Source: Desulfovibrio sp.
GTDB lineage: Bacteria; Desulfobacterota; Desulfovibrionia; Desulfovibrionales; Desulfovibrionaceae
DNA length: 60,070 nt
NCBI GenBank assembly: GCA_017454325.1
Contig: JAFTDG010000050.1
Location: 1-60,070, forward strand
Direction of reading: 5' to 3'
The notes beneath the pieces were generated by a model. That model saw only the letters and a list, made by a program, of their open reading frames with translations. It searched no databases and had not been told where the DNA came from. Below are positions 35,639-44,934 of the stretch, in pieces (position 1 is the stretch's first letter; every line of letters starts with the position of its first letter). Both the position numbers and the translations under genes were made by a program.

Positions 35639-36187
35639 ATGCCTATTGCCGTTCCGCGTTTTGGTGCGCACCAGCAAACAACAGTCCCTGATGTCCATGT
35701 GGGTGATCTTTCTACCCTGGTAATCCGTCCGGCTACAGTGCAAGACGTGCATGGCATGTCAGCGCTCATCAATCATTATGCCTCGGCCAATGTCATGCTG
35801 GCACGCGGGCCGCAGTATCTGTATCTGCATATTCAGGATTACATGGTCGCTACAGCACCTTCCGCTGTTGACGGGCATGAGGTGGTGGTGGCCTGCGGTG
35901 CCGTGCATGTGCTCTGGGAGGATTTGGCAGAGATACGTTCCGTGGCGGTGCATACCTCCTGCCAGGGACAGGGCTTCGGCGGACGCATGGTGGATGCCCT
36001 GGTGGGCCGCTGCCGTCAGCTGGGTTTGCCCAGGGTTTTTGTGTTTACCTTGGCTGCGCCTTTTTTTGCGCAGTGCGGTTTCAGCGAATTCAAGAGGGAA
36101 GATATGCCTCCCAGTGTTTGGGTGGAGTGCAGCAAGTGCCCCAAATTTTACTGCTGCGATGAAATTGGCATGATCCGGATGCTATAA
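35639..36187 (+). CDS. N-acetylglutamate synthase-like GNAT acetyltransferase
   Basis: 182 residues. Short GNAT-only protein: [64 protein letters not shown] (acetyl-CoA binding Q-x-x-G-x-G as QGQGFG) and [18 protein letters not shown]. It matches the ArgA-like acetyltransferases that make N-acetylglutamate without an amino-acid kinase domain. argF lies 62 bp downstream, supporting arginine synthesis. The C-terminus [12 protein letters not shown] has four cysteines in a short stretch, possibly metal binding. A small hairpin CCGACA/TGTCGG lies in the gap to argF. Confidence 0.85.
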   Translation: MPIAVPRFGAHQQTTVPDVHVGDLSTLVIRPATVQDVHGMSALINHYASANVMLARGPQYLYLHIQDYMVATAPSAVDGHEVVVACGAVHVLWEDLAEIRSVAVHTSCQGQGFGGRMVDALVGRCRQLGLPRVFVFTLAAPFFAQCGFSEFKREDMPPSVWVECSKCPKFYCCDEIGMIRML

Positions 36188-36249
36188 ACCATACTATAGA
36201 TAAGCCCCGACATTCTGTCGGAGCACAACTACGAGAAGCAGGGCAGTAC

Positions 36250-37269
36250 ATGAGCAATCGACTGTATAAGCGAGATTTTCTGAAGGAAAGCGATTTCACA
36301 CCGCAAGATCTCATCTATCTGCTGGATCTGGCAGGCAATCTCAAACAGGCCAAAAAAAAACGTCGTGAGCCCCAGTTTCTCAGGGGCAGGAATATTGTCA
36401 TCCTATTTGAAAAGGATTCCACGCGCACGCGCTGCTCTTTTGAGGTGGCCGCCTATGATCAAGGGGCGTGTGTTACCTATCTGGGGCCTTCAGGTTCGCA
36501 GATGGGCAAGAAAGAATCTCTGGCAGACACGGCACGGGTACTTTCACGGTTTTACGACGGTATCGAATACCGGGGGTTTGAGCAGGCACGCGTGGAGGCC
36601 CTTGCCGCCCATGCGGATGTGCCCGTGTGGAACGGTCTGACCAATGAGTGGCACCCCACCCAGCTTCTGGCAGATATGCTGACCATGCGTGAGCATTGTG
36701 CCAGGCCGCTCAACGAGCAAGTTTTTGCCTATCTGGGTGACGCTCGTTACAATATGGGGAATTCCTACATGCTGGGTTCGGCCATGCTCGGGTTGGATTT
36801 CCGCTCTGTGGCGCCGCGTGCCCTGTGGACGTCAGATGCAGTGTACGAGACAGCCTGCAACATAGCCAAACACACTGGGGCGCGTATTACCCGTACGGAA
36901 GACGTGCGAGAGGGAGTTCGAGGTTGTGATTTTCTGTCCACGGATGTGTGGGTTTCCATGGGGGAGCCTGATGCCGTCTGGAAGGAACGTATTGCCCTGC
37001 TCACGCCCTATCGTGTGACCAGCGAGGTCATGGACATGACCGGTAATGCAGCATGCAAGTTCCTGCACTGCCTGCCCAGTTTCCACAACCGCGAGACGAC
37101 CATTGGTGAGGAGATATTCCAGCGTTTCGGCATAGACAGCATGGAAGTGACCGATGAAGTGTTTGAATCTCCGAACAGCGTGGTCTTTGATGAGGCGGAA
37201 AACCGCCTGCATACCATCAAGGCCGTCATGGTGGCCACTCTTGCTGAAGATGATCTGGTGTTTGAATAA
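36250..37269 (+). CDS. argF: Ornithine carbamoyltransferase
   Basis: 339 residues; makes citrulline from ornithine and carbamoyl phosphate. Carbamoyl-phosphate site [45 protein letters not shown], and the ornithine-site HCLPSFH are all present. The C-terminus [15 protein letters not shown] is canonical. It follows the acetyltransferase gene and precedes a flavin reductase gene by 35 bp. Confidence 0.95.
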   Translation: MSNRLYKRDFLKESDFTPQDLIYLLDLAGNLKQAKKKRREPQFLRGRNIVILFEKDSTRTRCSFEVAAYDQGACVTYLGPSGSQMGKKESLADTARVLSRFYDGIEYRGFEQARVEALAAHADVPVWNGLTNEWHPTQLLADMLTMREHCARPLNEQVFAYLGDARYNMGNSYMLGSAMLGLDFRSVAPRALWTSDAVYETACNIAKHTGARITRTEDVREGVRGCDFLSTDVWVSMGEPDAVWKERIALLTPYRVTSEVMDMTGNAACKFLHCLPSFHNRETTIGEEIFQRFGIDSMEVTDEVFESPNSVVFDEAENRLHTIKAVMVATLAEDDLVFE

Positions 37270-37304
37270 TAGCGGCATGACATATGCCACAGTAGGAGCA
37301 TACA

Positions 37305-37859
37305 ATGAAAATATGTGCCTTGTTTGGTGGCCCTCATAAAAAAGGCAATACGGCTACATTGCTCGAAGAAGTGCTGGATGGTGCCCGGGAAGCAGGGCAT
37401 GAGACTCTGCGTATTGATCTGGCGGGTATGGATATTCGTCCCTGCAAGGGATGCATGGCCTGCAAGAAGCCTAAGGCTGCAGGCTGTGTTCAGAAAGATG
37501 CTATGCCGGAGGTGCTTGACACGGTACGGGCGGCAGATGTGCTTATTTTTGCTACGCCTATGTACTGGTGGAATTTGGCGGGGCCACTCAAGAATACGGT
37601 TGACCGTTTTTTTGCACTTCCTTTTAACGTTGCAGCGGAAGAAAGTGCCTTTGCCGGCAAGAAGGCCATGCTTGTCATGACCAGCGGCCAGCCTTCTGAC
37701 CGTGACGGGCGTGAAGGGCTGGAGATGATATTTAAGAAAATGTGTACGTTCACAGGTATGCAGTGGATGGGCACCGTGACAGCAGGAACCAACGACATTC
37801 CCCTGTCCCAGCAGCCCGAGGCGCTCAGGACCGCGCGGGATGCCGGTGCAGGGTTGTAG
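37305..37859 (+). CDS. NADPH-dependent FMN reductase / flavodoxin-fold protein
   Basis: 184 residues. The flavodoxin-like fold starts MKICALFGGPHKKGNTATLL, with an FMN phosphate-binding loop GGPHKKGNT. It carries the iron-sulfur-flavoprotein-like cysteine cluster CKGCMACKKPKAAGC and ATPMYWWNLAGPLKNTVDR. Such proteins reduce flavins, quinones or other electron acceptors. TAGGAG precedes the ATG. It converges with the histidine kinase gene, leaving only 11 bp between them. Confidence 0.85.
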   Translation: MKICALFGGPHKKGNTATLLEEVLDGAREAGHETLRIDLAGMDIRPCKGCMACKKPKAAGCVQKDAMPEVLDTVRAADVLIFATPMYWWNLAGPLKNTVDRFFALPFNVAAEESAFAGKKAMLVMTSGQPSDRDGREGLEMIFKKMCTFTGMQWMGTVTAGTNDIPLSQQPEALRTARDAGAGL

Positions 37860-37870
37860 GCAAAGCGAGA

Positions 37871-40423
37871 TTACACTGGCATTGTGAACTTGCTGTTCAG
37901 CAGCACCACGAGATCGTCGTACAGGCGCAGAACAGTTGCGTGCTGCTGGCGGATATATGCGAGCGCCTCTTGCCGCTCCTCATGGGAAGATGTTTCTGCA
38001 AGACAGCAATTGGCTGCGGCTTCCAGAGCTTTTGCCGCTGCGGAACAGCGTTGACCGCCGATGGAGAGCGAGGAGGATTTCAGCGCATGAACATGCACGC
38101 CGTAAGTTTTCCAGTCTTGTTGTGTAAAGGCTTCTGCGATCTGCTGTTTTTTTGAGGCATGTAGGTTGCAGAATGCCTGCGCAAGTTTTGCATAAAGATC
38201 ATGTTGGCCGCCGCTAAAGCTGAGGCCGAGTTCCTCATTGAGTTCTGCTAGCGCTTCAAGTTCTGTCATGCCGGGAGCTGCACTGCTTGCGGGCGCAGCT
38301 GGCTGTGGCATGTTGGGTGCCGGCCGTATTTTTTCACTGGGAAGCAGCGCTGCAAGCACCTTCTCCAGCTGCTGCGGTTTCACCGGTTTGCCCAGATATT
38401 CGGAAAAACCCTCTTTAAGCAGTCTCTCCCGCGTTCCGGCAGTGACATCTGCCGTGAATACAATAAAGGGCGTTTCTGTGGCATTTGGTAATTGGGTCGC
38501 ACGATGCAGGGTTTCCACCCCGTCCATCTTGGGCATCATCTGATCTAACAGTACGGCGTCATAGCGGTTGATGGTAAGCCGCTCCAGCGCCTCCTGGCCG
38601 CTTTGGCAGGTATCCACCTGTATGTGCGTATCTTTGAGCAGGCTTGTTATCACAAGCAGGTTCATTTCATTGTCATCCACCACAAGAATGCGTGCATCCG
38701 GAGCTGTAAAGCTTACGCCGGTGTACCCGACCATATCGTGGGACGCTGCCTGCATGATTGCATCCAGACTGCCAATGGTCGCTGCATCTACAACCTCCTG
38801 TGGTAAGTGTACGGTAAAGGTGCTGCCTTGACCATACGTGCTTTCAACGCTTATGGCACCGCCCATGCGCGTCACAAGGTCACGGGTGATGGCAAGGCCG
38901 AGACCGGTACCCTCTATGGTGCGGGTATTTTCAAGGTCAAGACGTTCAAAACTGCTGAAAAGTCTCTTCATGTCCTCCTGCCGAATGCCAATGCCGGTAT
39001 CGCTGACGGTAAAGCGCAGCCATGCGATATTCCCTTCGTTTTTTTCATGGGAAACATGCATGTCAACATGACCAGTCTGCGTATATTTTATTGCATTGGT
39101 AAGCAGGTTGACCATGATCTGCTGCACGCGTACGGCATCGCCCTGCAGGGTATCAGGGATGGTTTCGTCTACAGCAATGTGCAATGCGAGCCCTTTTTTT
39201 TCGGCCCGGGGGCGTACTACCAGCAATATATCATTGAGCATACGCGACAGGCGATAGTGAGCGGTGACAATTTCCAGTTTGCCGTTTTCTATGCGTGAAA
39301 AATCCAGCACATCGTTGATGAGGGAGAGCAGCAGCGTGCCAGCGTGCTGAATGTTGTGCGCATAGGCAAGAATGCTGGGGTGTTTTCCCTCCCGCAAGAT
39401 CATTTCGTTCATGCCAAGGATTGTATTGATTGGTGTGCGTATTTCGTGGCTCATATTAGCAAGGAAGAGGCTTTTTGTTCGATTTGCCTTTTCGGCCAAT
39501 TCCTTTTCAAGGATGAGCTGTTCGCCCTCAACAGCCTTTTTTTGCATGACAAGCAACGTGACTGAAACGACGCCAAACAACAGCAGTACCAGAAAACCCA
39601 CGCGCAGCAACAGATTGTGTATGCGTGAAATGCCTCCGGCAACGACCTCCCAAGGAACATAGCCAACGAGGGAACAGTTGGTTCGGGGTAAGTCTGCACT
39701 AAAAAGGAAAAACCTTCCTTCAGCTCCATCGGCATAAACTGCGGCTGCGCGGCTGAAGGTGAGCTTTTCACGTATGTGCTCGTATCCGTTTCTGATGTTC
39801 TGTTCGTTAAAAAAAAGCCTGTCCGCAGCACCAAAATTTTTGTAGGGTATGATTATTTTGCCGCTGCGATCTTGAATAAGCAGGCGATAGTCTTCATTAT
39901 ACTCGGCAAATCCGAAGTGGTCGACAAGCAAGGCATCGTCATAGAGTCGGTATGTTATGGATGATACATTGCCGCCATTGTATATGGGCACGACAAAGAC
40001 CAAACCTTTGTATGGACAGTAATCAACCACGCTCACGCCGCGATATGCCATAGGTAGGCGTGGGAAATCGCGTTCTGAGAGCGCCTCGCCGTATATGGAG
40101 CTGCCGTCTAGGTTCATGAGCCCGATGGAAATACCCCCGCGCAGCGCCTTTGCCCTGATTTGGAAGAATTTTTTTCGTTCCTGTGTTCCATAGGGTTCCA
40201 GATATTCTGCTGCCAAACGCAATGAAGCCAGTTCGCGGTCAAAACGTTCTTCAGCCATGATAGAAAAGACCATGGCCTGCCGAGTAACATGGTGCTCCAT
40301 CGATGTATTCAGCACTTTTGCCACCTTATTGTGTGCAAGCATGCCTACCAGCAGAAGAATGGATATAAGGTTAACAATCTGAAGGATAATTTTTTTCAGA
40401 TGGTATGCCTGATCACTACTCAA
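37871..40423 (-). CDS. Hybrid sensor histidine kinase with receiver and HPt domains
   Basis: 850 residues from a TTG start at 40423; AAGGAG lies 9 nt before it and no ATG occurs until the first membrane helix. Helix 1 is about 12-30, an extracytoplasmic sensor about 31-270 (Cache-like), helix 2 about 272-293. HisKA follows with phospho-accepting His326 in NMSHEIRTPIN, HATPase with DTGIGI and GTGLGL, a receiver with Asp627 (LLDQMMPKMDG), and a C-terminal HPt with His779 (HALKSS). The complete phosphorelay fits one chain. It overlaps the BMP-like gene by 8 bp and likely works with it and the HD-GYP protein. Confidence 0.92.
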   Translation of the reverse strand: MSSDQAYHLKKIILQIVNLISILLLVGMLAHNKVAKVLNTSMEHHVTRQAMVFSIMAEERFDRELASLRLAAEYLEPYGTQERKKFFQIRAKALRGGISIGLMNLDGSSIYGEALSERDFPRLPMAYRGVSVVDYCPYKGLVFVVPIYNGGNVSSITYRLYDDALLVDHFGFAEYNEDYRLLIQDRSGKIIIPYKNFGAADRLFFNEQNIRNGYEHIREKLTFSRAAAVYADGAEGRFFLFSADLPRTNCSLVGYVPWEVVAGGISRIHNLLLRVGFLVLLLFGVVSVTLLVMQKKAVEGEQLILEKELAEKANRTKSLFLANMSHEIRTPINTILGMNEMILREGKHPSILAYAHNIQHAGTLLLSLINDVLDFSRIENGKLEIVTAHYRLSRMLNDILLVVRPRAEKKGLALHIAVDETIPDTLQGDAVRVQQIMVNLLTNAIKYTQTGHVDMHVSHEKNEGNIAWLRFTVSDTGIGIRQEDMKRLFSSFERLDLENTRTIEGTGLGLAITRDLVTRMGGAISVESTYGQGSTFTVHLPQEVVDAATIGSLDAIMQAASHDMVGYTGVSFTAPDARILVVDDNEMNLLVITSLLKDTHIQVDTCQSGQEALERLTINRYDAVLLDQMMPKMDGVETLHRATQLPNATETPFIVFTADVTAGTRERLLKEGFSEYLGKPVKPQQLEKVLAALLPSEKIRPAPNMPQPAAPASSAAPGMTELEALAELNEELGLSFSGGQHDLYAKLAQAFCNLHASKKQQIAEAFTQQDWKTYGVHVHALKSSSLSIGGQRCSAAAKALEAAANCCLAETSSHEERQEALAYIRQQHATVLRLYDDLVVLLNSKFTMPV

Positions 40424-41528
40424 GTATTTTTACTCCTTCTACTTGCCAGTCTATTTTTTCCAACAGAGTGTCGTCGCTGATGGCTTCGCCGGCAGCGCAT
40501 CGCAGCGTGCCCTTGTTGTCATGGATCTGTCCCGAAAAGATCAGTTTGTTATGCACAAGCTGTTCCCGCAGCTCTGCAATGCGGGAGCGCATGTGCGGCG
40601 TGACGGCTGGCGAGAAATCTGTAAGAAAGACAACCCCTCTGTCTATGCCCAACCAATGGTTTTTTACAGAATTGAGTTCCCCTTTCAGGAAACGCTGGAG
40701 GATGTCGCGATAGTACACGTCCCATCGGCACAGCACAGAGGCAAGATTGCGTTCGGAGTATCCTCGCAAAGTTGTATTGTAACCGATAAAATAGACGCCT
40801 GCCGCTTCTGCCGTGTCCGGCACAGCTTGATCGTCCTGGTGGTAGGTAAGAACATCCGCTCCTGCCTCATTGATGAGGCGTTTGGCGTTTGCGGTTTCTT
40901 TCTCAGGGGCTTCCCATGCGCCAGTCCAGGCAACAACAACTTTTGCGGCAGGGTTGGTTGCCTGGACGCCGAGCGTGAAGGCATTGATGCCCCTGTTGAC
41001 TTCCGTATTGGGGATGGCTGCTACATAGCCGATGACATTGCTTTTGGTGCGCATACCGGCGAGGGCCCCTGCCAGATAGCGGCCCTGATACATGCGAACA
41101 AAATATGCTGTCATGTTTCGCGTATGCACCTCTGCCGAATTGGTAGCAAAAGCGATATGCGGCATCTTTTCCACTATGCCCCGCGCTTCCGCAGAATAGG
41201 CATAGCTGCAAAGGAAAATCATGCCACATCCCTGGGCGACCAGTTCTTGTATGGCTGCGGGGCACTGTCCGCTATTTTCCTGCACCTTGTCACGCACGAG
41301 CAGTTCTATGCCAACATCGCGACACGCTTCACTGATGCCCTGGTATTGAGAGGCATTCCAGCCCGGTTGGGTAATATCGCCTAGAATGATAAATCCGATT
41401 TTTGGGCGGGGAGGCTCAAGGGTTGCCTCGAACTGGAGGATAGTTACAATGATGGCAATCAAGAGCATGCCAGTCGTGGCAGATAGTAACATCCATTGGA
41501 ATTTTTTGAGAAAAGATATGATAGTCAC
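40416..41528 (-). CDS. Membrane-anchored BMP-family substrate-binding protein
   Basis: 370 residues from a GTG at 41528. One membrane helix near 13-32 (MLLSATTGMLLIAIIVTILQ) is followed by the type I periplasmic binding fold of the basic membrane protein/Med family: KIGFIILGDITQPGWNASQY, GIELLVRDKVQ, IGYVAAIPNTEVNRGINAFTLGVQ and AVPDTAEAAGVYFIGYN. BMP proteins commonly bind nucleosides. No ABC permease or ATPase is nearby; instead it sits between HD-GYP and histidine kinase genes. I infer a ligand-sensing partner of the kinase rather than a transporter subunit. Confidence 0.85.
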   Translation of the reverse strand: MTIISFLKKFQWMLLSATTGMLLIAIIVTILQFEATLEPPRPKIGFIILGDITQPGWNASQYQGISEACRDVGIELLVRDKVQENSGQCPAAIQELVAQGCGMIFLCSYAYSAEARGIVEKMPHIAFATNSAEVHTRNMTAYFVRMYQGRYLAGALAGMRTKSNVIGYVAAIPNTEVNRGINAFTLGVQATNPAAKVVVAWTGAWEAPEKETANAKRLINEAGADVLTYHQDDQAVPDTAEAAGVYFIGYNTTLRGYSERNLASVLCRWDVYYRDILQRFLKGELNSVKNHWLGIDRGVVFLTDFSPAVTPHMRSRIAELREQLVHNKLIFSGQIHDNKGTLRCAAGEAISDDTLLEKIDWQVEGVKILE

Positions 41529-41536
41529 GGCAGCAC

Positions 41537-42595
41537 CTAGATCTCTTCAACATCCGGCTGACGTTCAGCCTCACGCATACGGTAGTTCCTGTCGGTATCA
41601 ATTAGAGCTATCATGGCGTCTGCATATCGGGGATCAAATTGTCGTCCTCGCTCCTGCGTCAGTTCGTTGCGCACCCTCTCTTGCGGTAGGATATTGCGGT
41701 AACTCCGATTGGATGTCATGGCGTCATAGGCATCGGCAACGGCCAGAATTCTAGCAAGCTTGGGGATGTCCTCACCCTTGAGCCCCTGCGGGTACCCATG
41801 CCCGTCGTAACGTTCATGGTGGTAGCGTGCACCTTGGGCAAGCTCGGGAAACACATCAATACGTTGCAGAATATTTGCCCCAATGATTGTATGGGACTGC
41901 ATTGCTTTGTATTCTTCATCACTCAGTTTTGTGGTTTTGTTGATGATATCTGCAGAAATGCCTATTTTGCCAATGTCGTGCAGTAGTCCTGCATAATAAA
42001 TCTTCTCTTGCAGTTCTCTTGGTTCTCCACAGCATTGCGCAATGCGCTGCGCATAATCGGCGACACGTTCAGAATGACCGTGCGTATACCTATCTTTTGC
42101 ATCAATGGTTTTTGCCAGAGCTTGGGTCATTTCTACGAACATGCGCTGGCTTTCCACAAGCCGGTTTTTTGCCAGCTGCGTTTGCCGTATAACCTCCTGC
42201 TGCAAATGTTGTTGCAGATATTCATAGTGTATGATCCTGTGTACGCGTTCTCGTACCACATCGGGCACAAATGGCTTACGGATGAAATCTGTGGCACCGG
42301 CGGCAAAACACTCTGCCTCCAGCTGTGCCGCGATTTCGCCAGTGAGGAGGATGACGGGAATACGGGCAAGTTTTTGTATTTGCCGTATATGCTGCAATAC
42401 CTGGAGACCATCCATGCCAGGCATGCGATAGTCAAGCAAAATCAGGTCGACCTGCTGTTCAGCAAGCCATTGCAAGGCTGCTTCTCCGCTGGCAACGCAT
42501 CGTACCTTTGCTTCTGCAAAAATGTTTTGCAGAAGGATATGGTTCATCTCGTCATCATCAACAACAAGCAGCCGCAAATGTTCTTTGTTAAGCAT
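41537..42595 (-). CDS. Response regulator with HD-GYP cyclic-di-GMP phosphodiesterase domain
   Basis: 352 residues from the ATG at 42595; an in-frame ATG at 42622 is an alternative. The receiver domain has LLVVDDDEMNH and phospho-acceptor Asp55 in LLDYRMPGMDG. A linker helix leads to the HD-GYP domain: HGHSERVADYAQRIA, HDIGKIGISADIINK, and HHERYDGHGYPQGLKGEDIP, the complete active signature. It would degrade c-di-GMP when phosphorylated or not. First gene of the three-gene signalling operon; the kinase encoded last is the likely phosphodonor. Confidence 0.92.
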   Translation of the reverse strand: MLNKEHLRLLVVDDDEMNHILLQNIFAEAKVRCVASGEAALQWLAEQQVDLILLDYRMPGMDGLQVLQHIRQIQKLARIPVILLTGEIAAQLEAECFAAGATDFIRKPFVPDVVRERVHRIIHYEYLQQHLQQEVIRQTQLAKNRLVESQRMFVEMTQALAKTIDAKDRYTHGHSERVADYAQRIAQCCGEPRELQEKIYYAGLLHDIGKIGISADIINKTTKLSDEEYKAMQSHTIIGANILQRIDVFPELAQGARYHHERYDGHGYPQGLKGEDIPKLARILAVADAYDAMTSNRSYRNILPQERVRNELTQERGRQFDPRYADAMIALIDTDRNYRMREAERQPDVEEI

Positions 42596-42832
42596 AACAC
42601 ATTCTTTGGTGAAGGATGTCATGTCCTATGCATTCATTGATAGACAGTATGAAAGAAAAGCCGTATCTCCCACAGACCATGGTGGTGAGACTGCAGGGCA
42701 GTGTTATTGAAAAAAGTTTACTCTTATGATTGTTGGCCTACCATCCCCCGATGGAATGAAATGCCCACCTCCCTCCCCAATTTCATCCTTTTGCGCGATT
42801 CCTCTTGCGGTTCGATAGAATAGCCGTCCCTA

Positions 42833-42848
42833 TCACCCATAAGGGTGA
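42833..42848. promoter_or_regulatory. Operator palindrome 1 upstream of luxR-type gene
   Basis: TCACCCATAAGGGTGA: a 6-bp inverted repeat TCACCC/GGGTGA with a 4-bp spacer. It is the exact reverse complement of the copy at 42865-42880, whose centre is 32 bp away (three helical turns). The 42596-42918 gap holds these two sites and AT-rich sequence but no other gene that I can see. Confidence 0.75.
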
Positions 42849-42864
42849 ATAAAGAGAGGTAATT

Positions 42865-42880
42865 TCACCCTTATGGGTGA
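42865..42880. promoter_or_regulatory. Operator palindrome 2 upstream of luxR-type gene
   Basis: TCACCCTTATGGGTGA, same TCACCC-N4-GGGTGA pattern. It ends 38 bp before the luxR-type ATG. A weak -10-like TACAAC lies at 42906-42911, which would place transcription start almost at the ATG. Confidence 0.75.
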
Positions 42881-42918
42881 TTTACTTTTCGAAATAAAAA
42901 AAAAATACAACTTATTCT

Positions 42919-44391
42919 ATGAAAAGGATGACTGAGAGAGTACACTGGATGTGGTCACATGGGTATCTGAACGGTCTTGGCTTGGTCTGTGTGCTCATTA
43001 TGCATGGCTTGTGCTTCCACGATGGCCGCGATGCCTGGAGTATGGATATCCCTGCATCCTACCTGCTGGTGGGCGCCATTTTGGGGACTGGCGGAAGCGC
43101 CTTTCTGCTGCCCATATTCCGTAACTGGACCGGTTGTAGGGGAGCTTTACTGCGCGCTATGCCAGGACTTGTCGCAGCCTTTCTGCTGCCAGCCGGTATG
43201 CTCTGGATGCAACCATGGCTTACGGCCATGGCCTGTGCTTGTGGAGCCTTTCCTCTGGTGCTCTTTATTGACAACATTGTCATGGAGCACGCCGGTAAAC
43301 ATGCCCTCTACCTGGGCAGTGTGTTCGGTGTAGCCGTATTCTTTTGGCAAGTTCCCACCATTTTTCCTGAAGTGGGTACGCATCCCTGCATTGAGATATG
43401 CCTAGCTGGCATTTGTGCAATTTCCTCACTGTGCGCGGCCTTTTGCGGGACATATGGAAAGACCATCCCCAAGGGATCAGCATTACCACGAGACACAAAA
43501 GTATTCTCTGAAAGACGCATGGCGTATGAGACTCTGGCCTATATGACCGGCATATCTCTGGCGTTTTTTCTGCTCAATGCCACTCTGGACTGGCAGTTTT
43601 ACCGCATGCATGCACGGGATTTTCACATTCCTGCATGGGCCTATCTGTATATCTGGGCGATTTTTCCTATAACGGGGTACTGGCTGGAAAAATACAGGGT
43701 GGATTCACGTATTTTACTGTTTTGCCTTGCAGTGAATCTGCTGGCGCCGTTGCTTGTTGTGCCCCTTGAGGGCACGGTGTTCTATTGGGTAGTGTATGTA
43801 TTTGGCTTACTTGTAAAGGGTATAGGCCTGGTTTTTCTTTTATGTGTCTTTTGCCAGTTCCGTGCTGGATTTGGTAAAATATTACCACATGGTATTGTTC
43901 TTTGTATGCCGTGGCTATGCCACATGCTTACCTTCCTTATCGCTGATAGTATTTTAACTCATTATATCAGTATTATTCCATATTACTTTCTTATACTTAT
44001 TCTTATAGCAAGTTTTGGCTATATATCTATACATGTACAATATGCGTTGACGCTTACTGGTTGTGTTATATTACAACATGATAAAAATACTATGGAACAA
44101 TCAGAGAAACATGATGGACATAGTAAAAGATATACAGTTGAAGCTAGTAAGAATACTATTAATGATATTGCAATTTTTTCAAAGAAATATGGTATTTCAA
44201 ACAGAGAACAGGACGTACTTAGTCTTCTTATTGATGGATACTCAACAAATGACATTGGTACAATGTTAAATATAAGCCAGAACACATTCAAAAGCCACAT
44301 GCGCCAGCTACTGCGTAAAACAGAATGCAGTAACAGAACAGCATTGGTTGCGTTGTATTTTCAGGAGCAAAACAGCAGTCGTGATGCATAG
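42919..44391 (+). CDS. LuxR-type transcriptional regulator with multi-pass membrane domain
   Basis: 490 residues. Residues about 15-395 contain roughly 10-12 hydrophobic helices resembling an MFS-like sensor. The C-terminus (about 425-485) is a LuxR/GerE helix-turn-helix: SNREQDVLSLLIDGYSTNDI followed by GTMLNISQNTFKSHMRQLLRKT. It is therefore a membrane-tethered DNA-binding protein. No clear Shine-Dalgarno precedes the ATG at 42919. Two operator palindromes lie upstream, and matching ones precede the minus-strand exported-protein genes, so it is probably the local regulator and autoregulated. The 3' third (from about 43860) is strikingly AT-rich compared with the 5' part, suggesting mosaic origin. 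Confidence 0.88.
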   Translation: MKRMTERVHWMWSHGYLNGLGLVCVLIMHGLCFHDGRDAWSMDIPASYLLVGAILGTGGSAFLLPIFRNWTGCRGALLRAMPGLVAAFLLPAGMLWMQPWLTAMACACGAFPLVLFIDNIVMEHAGKHALYLGSVFGVAVFFWQVPTIFPEVGTHPCIEICLAGICAISSLCAAFCGTYGKTIPKGSALPRDTKVFSERRMAYETLAYMTGISLAFFLLNATLDWQFYRMHARDFHIPAWAYLYIWAIFPITGYWLEKYRVDSRILLFCLAVNLLAPLLVVPLEGTVFYWVVYVFGLLVKGIGLVFLLCVFCQFRAGFGKILPHGIVLCMPWLCHMLTFLIADSILTHYISIIPYYFLILILIASFGYISIHVQYALTLTGCVILQHDKNTMEQSEKHDGHSKRYTVEASKNTINDIAIFSKKYGISNREQDVLSLLIDGYSTNDIGTMLNISQNTFKSHMRQLLRKTECSNRTALVALYFQEQNSSRDA

Positions 44392-44448
44392 GCATTGTCT
44401 GGTGCATCTCTGCCGCAGTGCATTTGCCTGTTCGGCATGAAAAATACC

Positions 44449-44865
44449 TTACTGGAAAGTTCCCCACATCCAGCCATCGACGTAGTGCATATGAACAATA
44501 TCGGGGCGCAAGCGGCGTAAGACCCTGATGCCCAGATAGGTGCGGGCATTGGTCACGTCCACAAGCAGGACAGGACGTTCACTGGGAAGTGTAGGTGCCA
44601 TGTCACGTAACTTATACAGGGGCATGTTGATAGCCCCAGATGTATGGTTAGCAGCGAACTCCGCAGGAGACCGTAAGTCCACAATAAGCACGTCTGCATG
44701 CTCTGCTATATATTTTCTGGCTTCTTGTACTGACAAACGGTGCTGCGTCTCTGTTGCGGGGGTGGTGTTGCCGAATGTGCGGTAGGCTATTGTTTCCAAC
44801 ACACAGAGTAGGAATATACCGCTGAAAAACAGCAATGTCTTCTGTGTCGATTGGGATATCTGCAT
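44449..44865 (-). CDS. Membrane-anchored rhodanese-like protein lacking the catalytic cysteine
   Basis: 138 residues. One N-terminal membrane helix (about 9-27), then a rhodanese domain: LSVQEARKYIAEHADVLIVD, LRSPAEFAANHTSGAINMPL and GIRVLRRL. The active-site loop reads VDVTNAR: Asp103 stands where sulfurtransferases have Cys, so sulfur transfer is unlikely. It may be a binding or scaffold domain. The ATG at 44865 was chosen; a TTG nine bases upstream is possible. It converges on the luxR-type gene. Confidence 0.8.
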   Translation of the reverse strand: MQISQSTQKTLLFFSGIFLLCVLETIAYRTFGNTTPATETQHRLSVQEARKYIAEHADVLIVDLRSPAEFAANHTSGAINMPLYKLRDMAPTLPSERPVLLVDVTNARTYLGIRVLRRLRPDIVHMHYVDGWMWGTFQ

Positions 44866-44934
44866 TTTTACCAACTGTCTGCTACAATAAAAGACAATGG
44901 TCCATTACATAGACCAATTTTGTGTGTTTCCCAG

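Noticed and set aside
36207..36221. CCGACA/TGTCGG hairpin as terminator before argF
   Set aside because: The stem is only 6 bp with no T run; read-through into argF is expected.
42833..42880. The two inverted 16-mers read as a rho-independent terminator
   Set aside because: They could form a long hairpin, but no T run follows on either strand and the same motif recurs singly before other genes, which fits an operator better.
44897..44918. TGGTC/GACCA inverted repeat before the rhodanese-like gene
   Set aside because: The arms are only 5 bp with a 9-bp spacer, too weak to separate from chance.
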